64,000 nt of DNA, from assembly GCA_052389555.1 (NCBI GenBank), contig JBQTHV010000109.1, positions 7,450 through 71,449 of the forward strand, written 5' to 3'. Below, piece by piece: positions 57,223-61,858 of this stretch. Under the pieces are notes generated by a model. The model was not told the DNA's origin. It saw only the letters and a program-made list of their open reading frames with translations, and ran no database searches. A program made the translations under genes and the position numbers. Source of the stretch: JABFSM01 sp052389555. GTDB lineage: Bacteria; Gemmatimonadota; Gemmatimonadetes; Gemmatimonadales; GWC2-71-9. Position 1 is the stretch's first letter. Every line of letters starts with the position of its first letter.

Positions 57223-58038
57223 TCAGGACTCCGCCACTCGGGACTCGGGATTCGGGACTCGGGATTCGGGAATCTGCCCGGGAACCCCCGAGTGCCGAGT
57301 GCCGAGTCCCGAGTCCCGAGTCCCGACGTGGATCGCACAAATCCCGCCCGCGAGCAGCTCCCAGGTTACCGTGGTAAACCCGGCGGCCCGCATCCGGTGG
57401 GCGAGCTCGTCCGCAGTCGCAAACACGCCGACCGATGCTGGCAGCCACTGATAGGCGTTTCTATGTTTCGAGATCAGCCGTCCGATCCTCGGCAAGAGGT
57501 GCCGCAGATACCAGAGGTACAGGCCGCGGAGCGGGTTATGAGGCGGCGTGCTGAACTCGAGGATGACCAGGCGCGCGCCCGGCTTGAGGACCCGCGCCGC
57601 TTCCCGGAGGCCCGCATCGAGGTCCATCAGGTTCCGGATACCGAAGCCGACGGTCGCCCCATCGAAAACCGCAGGACCGAAGGGGAGCGCCAGGGCATCG
57701 CCGTTGGCGGGTACCGCCCGGGGGGATTTTCCGCGCCCGCGCACCAGCATCGCCTGCACGAAATCGAGCGCGATCACGCGCCCGCCGAAAGCCGGCCGAT
57801 TCCCCAGCTCGGCCGCGAGATCCATCGTGCCGGCGCAGAGATCGAGATACCGCCCGTCGGGTCGCGCTTCCCAGTTGAGCCGATCGATTGCCCGCTTGCG
57901 CCAGCGGCGGTCCAGATTCGCGCTCAGCAGGTGATTCAGCAGGTCGTAGCGCGGCGCGATCGCTCCGAAGATTTCCTGGACATAGGCCCGCTTGGTCACC
58001 CCGCCTGTGACCGGTAAGTCCCGCCCGGTGGCGAACAT
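57223..58038 (-). CDS. ubiE: UbiE/MenG quinone C-methyltransferase with repeat-encoded C-terminal tail
   Basis: 271 residues. FGAIAPRYDLLNHLLSANLDRRWRK, LDLCAGTMDLAAEL (SAM loop), VGFGIRNLMDLDAGLREAARVLKPGARLVILEFSTP and SVGVFATADELAHRMRAAGFTTVTWELLAGGICAIHVG are classic UbiE. It methylates demethylmenaquinone or the ubiquinone intermediate. A normal UbiE ends near GGICAIHVG. Here about 35 extra residues (TRDSGLGTRHS...ESRVPNPESRVAES) are translated from a GGGACTC/GGGATTC inverted array up to a stop 1 bp before the ubiD ATG. Confidence 0.94.
   Translation of the reverse strand: MFATGRDLPVTGGVTKRAYVQEIFGAIAPRYDLLNHLLSANLDRRWRKRAIDRLNWEARPDGRYLDLCAGTMDLAAELGNRPAFGGRVIALDFVQAMLVRGRGKSPRAVPANGDALALPFGPAVFDGATVGFGIRNLMDLDAGLREAARVLKPGARLVILEFSTPPHNPLRGLYLWYLRHLLPRIGRLISKHRNAYQWLPASVGVFATADELAHRMRAAGFTTVTWELLAGGICAIHVGTRDSGLGTRHSGVPGQIPESRVPNPESRVAES
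57234..57328. repeat. Inverted heptamer array (GGGACTC / GGGATTC ... GAGTCCC) in the ubiE 3' end
   Basis: GGACTCGGGATTCGGGACTC and its continuation (57239-57271), and GAGTGCCGAGTGCCGAGTCC continuing to GAGTCCCGAC (57290-57328), are complementary arms. The array is translated as the UbiE C-terminal tail. Confidence 0.9.
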
Positions 58039-58082
58039 AGCCGCCGAATGTACCCCGCTCGGAAGCCTCGTCGCAACCTGAG

Positions 58083-58697
58083 ATGAGCGATCCCTCAGGG
58101 CCAGTGAATCTCCAGCACGCGCCCGATCAGGAGATCGTGCGGCTCGCGCGCGAGGGAAGCGAAGCGGCGTACCGCGAGCTGATCCGCCGGTATCAGCGCC
58201 CAGTGTTCTCGCTCATCTATCGCATGGTTCGCGACCGGGAGCTGGCCGAAGACCTGGCGCAGGACACGTTCGTCAAAGTGATCAACGCTCTGAGCAGTTA
58301 CCGGCCCGAGTTCAAGTTCTCGTCGTGGGTGTTCAAGATCGCCAACAACGTCGCGATCGATCAGCTGCGCCGCCGCGAGCTCGATACCCTTTCGCTGGAA
58401 GGATCACCTCACGCGACCACGCAGGATCGGATCGAAGCGACGTCGCTGGAAGTCGCCGAACCGGGGGAAAACGCACTCGACGAGGTGGCGAACCGCGAGC
58501 TCGGCGGCACGATCGAACGCGCGATCGCGAAGCTGAGGCCCGAATACCGGGCCTGCATTCTGCTGCGCCACGTCGAAGGGAGACCCTACGAGGAGATCGC
58601 GGAGATTCTCGATCTCCCGTTGGGAACCGTGAAGACCTACATCCACCGCGCGCGACACGAGCTGCGGCGCGTGCTGGAACATCTGCGCAATGAATAG
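58083..58697 (+). CDS. ECF-type RNA polymerase sigma factor
   Basis: 204 residues. Region 2 is AAYRELIRRYQRPVFSLIYRMVRDRELAEDLAQDTFVKVINAL, with FSSWVFKIANNVAIDQLRRR. A linker of about 45 residues follows. Region 4 is AIAKLRPEYRACILLRHVEGRPYEEIAEILDLPLGTVKTYIHRARHELRRVL. It directs RNA polymerase to a stress or envelope regulon. The next gene has a zinc anti-sigma motif. The TAG stop is the first unit of a TTGGCTA array. It is divergent from ubiE. Confidence 0.94.
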   Translation: MSDPSGPVNLQHAPDQEIVRLAREGSEAAYRELIRRYQRPVFSLIYRMVRDRELAEDLAQDTFVKVINALSSYRPEFKFSSWVFKIANNVAIDQLRRRELDTLSLEGSPHATTQDRIEATSLEVAEPGENALDEVANRELGGTIERAIAKLRPEYRACILLRHVEGRPYEEIAEILDLPLGTVKTYIHRARHELRRVLEHLRNE

Positions 58698-58795
58698 CTA
58701 TTGGCTATTGATGGCTATTGGCTATTGGCTATTGGAAACTGCCTTCACCCATAGGGCTGTTTTACCAATAGCCAATGACCAATAGCTAATAGCCC
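58693..58795. repeat. TTGGCTA inverted array with conserved loop
   Basis: Left arm GCTATTGGCTATTGATGGCTATT..., loop GGAAACTGCCTTCACCCATAGGGCTGTTTTACC, right arm AATAGCCAATGACCAATAGC. The loop closely matches the one at 51.37-51.41 kb (GGAAACTGC...ACC..GTAAGGCTGTT..ACC), so this is a dispersed element and not only a slippage tract. It lies between the sigma and anti-sigma genes. Confidence 0.9.
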
Positions 58796-58861
58796 CAATC
58801 GCCACGTTTCAACTTTATACGTTAGAAACCCGAGACGAACCTCTCTCGTAAAGCACCTCGT
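58796..58861 (+). promoter_or_regulatory. Candidate ECF-type promoter for the anti-sigma operon
   Basis: After the array comes the relatively AT-rich CAACTTTATACGTTAGAAACC, then CGAGACGAACCTCTCTCGTAAAG before the ATG. GAAACC followed after about 16 bp by CTCGTA has the general shape of an ECF promoter (GGAAC-N16-CGT), which would mean autoregulation by the adjacent sigma factor. Weak evidence. Confidence 0.3.
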
Positions 58862-59434
58862 ATGACTTGGCCTACTCCGCATCTCACTGCAGTCGATCTC
58901 GACGCGTTTCATTCTGCGTCGTTGAGTCGAGAAGCGTCTTTGCACCTCGAGTCCTGCGCAGAATGTCGCGAACTCGTGGAGCGGGACCGCGCCCTCGTTC
59001 ATGCCCTGGAAAGTCTTCCGGGTTTCGATCCCGCGGATGGCTTTGCCGGCCGGGTCCTGGCCGGAATTGCCCGACCTGTCCCGGCCGTTGTTCCAATCCG
59101 GCGCCGAACCCGACTCGCGCTGGCCGCGTCGGTCATGATCGGGCTCGGCGCCAGCATTGGATGGTCCGCCCTGAACTGGGCGACGTTGCGCGGCTGGGCC
59201 GATTCGGCTCCTGGGGAAGTGAGCCGGCTGGTTTGGGATGGAGTGACCAGAGTCGCCCAGAGTATCGCCCAGCAACCTCTGGTTGCCGGGTTGGGCAATC
59301 TCGGATTCTCGACCGGGCTGCTCGCGCTCTTCGCCGCGTTGCTGCTGGTCGGCTACGTCGGGGCGATGGTGGCGCTGCGCCGCCTGCTCGCGCTGCCCGC
59401 TATGGCCCAGCCTGCGCTCGATGCCGGCCGATAG
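58862..59434 (+). CDS. Putative membrane anti-sigma factor (zinc-binding type)
   Basis: 190 residues. The N-terminal cytoplasmic region contains SREASLHLESCAECRELV, i.e. the H-x3-C-x2-C signature of zinc anti-sigma domains. Two membrane helices follow: LALAASVMIGLGASIGWSAL and TGLLALFAALLLVGYVGAMVAL. It probably sequesters the ECF sigma factor encoded just upstream. Its 3' end overlaps the next gene by 14 bp in another frame. Confidence 0.8.
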   Translation: MTWPTPHLTAVDLDAFHSASLSREASLHLESCAECRELVERDRALVHALESLPGFDPADGFAGRVLAGIARPVPAVVPIRRRTRLALAASVMIGLGASIGWSALNWATLRGWADSAPGEVSRLVWDGVTRVAQSIAQQPLVAGLGNLGFSTGLLALFAALLLVGYVGAMVALRRLLALPAMAQPALDAGR

Positions 59435-60548
59435 GCGGGTTAGGATTGCGCTCGCCCTTCTCGGCAGTTCGGGGTTTCTTGCCTCCAGTCCGTTTTCCCG
59501 ACTCCCGGCACAGACTCCGAGCCGGATCGAGCTGGATCGGCTGAGTGACCCCGCGGGACTGGAGCGGCAACTTCGGTCGGCGCTTCGGTCCGAGGGGGCG
59601 CAGGTCCTGGTGCCCAACGGGCGGGTCGAGCAGGGGGACTTCCAGCTCGCCCCAGGCGCGACCGTTCCCGGACATCTCCTGGTGTTGAACGGCGACGCCG
59701 AGCTCTCGGGCCAGGTCCAGGGAAATGTGGTAGTGCTCGACGGCGATCTCACCCTCGAGCGCGGGGCGGTTGTGTCGGGCAACGCGCTCGTGCTCGGAGG
59801 GCGCATCGTCCAGCGCGAAGGCGGAAGAGTCGAGGGCGAGCGGCGAGCCCTGCATGCAGCGCTCGCCCAATCGCTGTCGAACGGCGATGGGAGACCCTCC
59901 TTCGGGGTGCGGCTCGCGGGGCTGGCCGGGGTTCTGCTTTCTCTCACGCTCCTCGGGTTCGCCCTGGTGCTGTTTGCCCGGCAACGGCTCGAAGTGATCT
60001 CTGACACGGCCGCCAACAGTCTGGTGCGGTCGTTCCTGGCCGGCCTCCTGGCCGAAATCGTTGCGCTTCCCACGACGGCGTTGCTCATCGCCGGGCTGGT
60101 CCTGAGCATCGTGGGCATCCTGCTGATTCCGTTCGTCGCGCTTGCGTTGGTGCTGCTCTGCGCAGCCGCGATTCTCACCGGGACCATCGCGGTGGCCCAC
60201 GCGATGGGAGAGACCTACGTTCGGCGGCGGATGGCGGCCGGGGTACCGATCGGGAGTCCCAACAGCTTCCGCTATTTGCTGACGGGGCTCGCGACCCTTG
60301 CCGCGATCTGGCTTGCGTGGGTCGGGTTCGGCTGGGTTCCGGTGGCCGGCACCCTGATTCTCTGGTGCAGCCTCATCGCCACGTGGGTTGTGGTGACCGC
60401 AGGGTTCGGTGCGTTTCTGCTGTCTCGCGGCGGCACCCGCCCGGCGTTCACGGGAAGGGTGATTCCGCCCGAAGCGGTGACCGACGAGTATCTCTGGGCC
60501 ACGCCGCGCTTCGGGGTCGATGCGGTGAAGCGCCCCACTCGGTCATGA
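59421..60548 (+). CDS. Bactofilin-like (polymer-forming) membrane protein
   Basis: 375 residues from an ATG inside the end of the anti-sigma gene. Signal-like N-terminus RVRIALALLGSSGFLASSPFSRLPAQ. Then a beta-helical stretch of the bactofilin/DUF583 type: VPGHLLVLNGDAELSGQVQGNVVVLDGDLTLERGAVVSGNALVLGGRIVQREGGRVEG. Next come several hydrophobic helices (LAGVLLSLTLLGFALVLFA; LLIAGLVLSIVGILLIPFVALALVLLCAAAIL; YLLTGLATLAAIWLAWVGFGWVPVAGTLILW). It may be a cell-envelope scaffold regulated by the sigma/anti-sigma pair. The stop overlaps the next ATG (ATGA). Confidence 0.72.
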   Translation: MPADRRVRIALALLGSSGFLASSPFSRLPAQTPSRIELDRLSDPAGLERQLRSALRSEGAQVLVPNGRVEQGDFQLAPGATVPGHLLVLNGDAELSGQVQGNVVVLDGDLTLERGAVVSGNALVLGGRIVQREGGRVEGERRALHAALAQSLSNGDGRPSFGVRLAGLAGVLLSLTLLGFALVLFARQRLEVISDTAANSLVRSFLAGLLAEIVALPTTALLIAGLVLSIVGILLIPFVALALVLLCAAAILTGTIAVAHAMGETYVRRRMAAGVPIGSPNSFRYLLTGLATLAAIWLAWVGFGWVPVAGTLILWCSLIATWVVVTAGFGAFLLSRGGTRPAFTGRVIPPEAVTDEYLWATPRFGVDAVKRPTRS

Positions 60549-61498
60549 GAAAAAAGCGCCCACAGATTACACGGATTACACAGATTCGGTCGACGATGGA
60601 CGCAGCTCATCGAGCCAATCGGTGTAATCTGGGTAATCTGTGGTTCAAAAACTCGATTCTCGTATCGGCAGCCCTTGCCGTATGGCTCCTGGGATGCGGA
60701 CGGGCCCCCGTTTTAGGGGAGTTCACCTACGCGCGACCCTACGCGGGTGAGGGCGCGCTGCGCGCTCAGATCGAGATGGGCGCGGGTCACCTCACGGTCG
60801 GTCAAGCTCGACCGGAGGACCTGGCCACCCTGGCGCTCCGCTACGACGCGCTGCGATCCCGTCCGATCGGCACCCTGGACCCTGAGGGGGTGTTGCGCCT
60901 CGGCACGGAGAGGATCGGCCAGGGGGACAACGGGGATGGCGGGTTTCGGATCGGGCGAGGACGGCGACCGCAAGAGGCACGCGTCACCTTGTCGGACCGG
61001 CCCGAGCTGGATCTCGAGGTCCGGCTGGGTGCCGGCGAGGCCTCGCTCGAGCTCGGGGGGCTCCGGCTGGCCGCGCTCACAGTAACCGCGGGGGCGGGCC
61101 CTGCCACGCTGGGGTTCGCCGAACCTAACCCGGGGCAGTGCCGCCTGGGCTCGGTGACCTTGGGCGCGGGAACGGTGGAAGTCGTCCGGGCCGGGAACAG
61201 CGGCTGTGCCGAATGGCGGTTCGACGGCGGCCTCGGCAAGGTCACTCTCGATCTCTCGGGAGCCTGGCCGGCCGGGGCGCGAATCAGGCTCAATCAGGCG
61301 GTCGGCGCGGTGACGCTCCGAGCCCCGCGCGACCTGGGTCTGCGGGTGAGGGTGGACGGGTTCCTGGCCGGCTTCGATGGCGAAGGGTTCACCAAGGCCG
61401 GGCCTTTCCATACGTCGGCGGGTTATGAGGGCGCGAGCCGGAAGCTCGACGTGGAGGTGAGTGCGGCAGTGGGTGGGGTGCGGGTAGAGTGGTGGTGA
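60545..61498 (+). CDS. Lipoprotein with adhesin-like beta repeats and a repeat-encoded N-terminus
   Basis: 317 residues from the ATG overlapping the previous TGA. The first 35 codons (PQITRITQI...RCNLGNLW) are translated from a GATTAC nonamer inverted array. The signal peptide core and lipobox (SILVSAALAVWLLGC) follow, and no start exists between array and lipobox. An internal ATG gives MDAAHRANRC.... The mature part is a right-handed-helix-like or DUF2154/adhesin-type beta repeat (LRAQIEMGAGHLTV; LEVRLGAGEASLELGGLRLAALTVTAGAGPATLGF; GKVTLDLSG; GAVTLRAPRDLGLRVRV), ending ASRKLDVEVSAAVGGVRVEWW. It is the fourth gene of the sigma operon. Confidence 0.72.
   Translation: MRKKRPQITRITQIRSTMDAAHRANRCNLGNLWFKNSILVSAALAVWLLGCGRAPVLGEFTYARPYAGEGALRAQIEMGAGHLTVGQARPEDLATLALRYDALRSRPIGTLDPEGVLRLGTERIGQGDNGDGGFRIGRGRRPQEARVTLSDRPELDLEVRLGAGEASLELGGLRLAALTVTAGAGPATLGFAEPNPGQCRLGSVTLGAGTVEVVRAGNSGCAEWRFDGGLGKVTLDLSGAWPAGARIRLNQAVGAVTLRAPRDLGLRVRVDGFLAGFDGEGFTKAGPFHTSAGYEGASRKLDVEVSAAVGGVRVEWW
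60559..60646. repeat. Nonamer inverted array, GATTAC family, inside coding sequence
   Basis: The left arm CCACAGATTACACGGATTAC (continuing ACAGATTCGG) and right arm CGGTGTAATCTGGGTAATCT (continuing GTGG) surround a 33-bp loop. It is the third copy of this family in the window, and this copy is translated. Confidence 0.9.
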
Positions 61499-61501
61499 TC
61501 A

Positions 61502-61571
61502 GCCTTCAGTCGACAGTCTTCGGTCGACAGTCTATGTCAAGACTGAAGACTGAAGACTGAAGACTGAAGCT
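61502..61571. repeat. Heptamer inverted array (TCGACAG / CAGTCTT ... GACTGAA)
   Basis: The left block CTTCAGTCGACAGTCTTCGGTCGACAGTC and right block with four GACTGAA units (AGACTGAAGACTGAAGACTG) are complementary. It starts 4 bp after the lipoprotein stop. Confidence 0.88.
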
Positions 61572-61582
61572 CCCAATCACTG

Positions 61583-61723
61583 ATGAATGACGGGCAAAGC
61601 AACCGCCCGCGCGCCGGTGGCCGGATCGGTGTAAGGCCCCATGTTCTCGACGATGCCCAGCCCACTGATCGTGACCGTGAGCCCGCCGGTCAGGGCGCCG
61701 GGCGCATGGGGCGAGTCACTCGT
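61583..61723 (-). pseudogene. Truncated paralogue of the metzincin lipoprotein N-terminus
   Basis: On the minus strand this encodes TSDSPHAPGALTGGLTVTISGL, followed by GIVENMGPYTDPATGARAVA and LPVIHQ-stop. The first part matches the mature N-terminus of the large lipoprotein at the right edge (GTSDSPSTPAAQTGGLTITISGL). The DNA at 61656-61723 and about 63919-63987 is clearly alignable. No signal peptide or start is present, because the upstream side changes abruptly to the + strand fragment below. It is a remnant produced by duplication and rearrangement. Confidence 0.7.
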
Positions 61724-61734
61724 TTCTCTATACC

Positions 61735-61819
61735 TCTGCGGGTTACGAGCGCACGGCGCGGAAACTGGACGTGGTGGTCAGTTCGGCGTTGGGTGGGGTG
61801 ACCGTCGAGTGGAGATAGG
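61735..61819 (+). pseudogene. 3' remnant of a second copy of the adhesin-like lipoprotein
   Basis: In frame on the + strand it encodes AGYERTARKLDVVVSSALGG followed by VTVEWR and a TAG. The intact gene upstream ends AGYEGASRKLDVEVSAAVGG, then VRVEWW. Only the last about 26 codons survive. It abuts the minus-strand remnant at about 61725-61735. Confidence 0.75.
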
Positions 61820-61858
61820 AATCTGCCGGCGGTGGGACAGCCGTCGTGCGCACCATTG

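Noticed and set aside
55906..58017. A long plus-strand open frame opposite ubiD-ubiE
   Set aside because: It has no domain signature and is complementary to two strongly supported genes. It is a codon-bias shadow.
15099..61571. CRISPR arrays as an explanation for the repeats
   Set aside because: Repeat units are 7-9 bp and contiguous, without spacers, and no cas genes are present.
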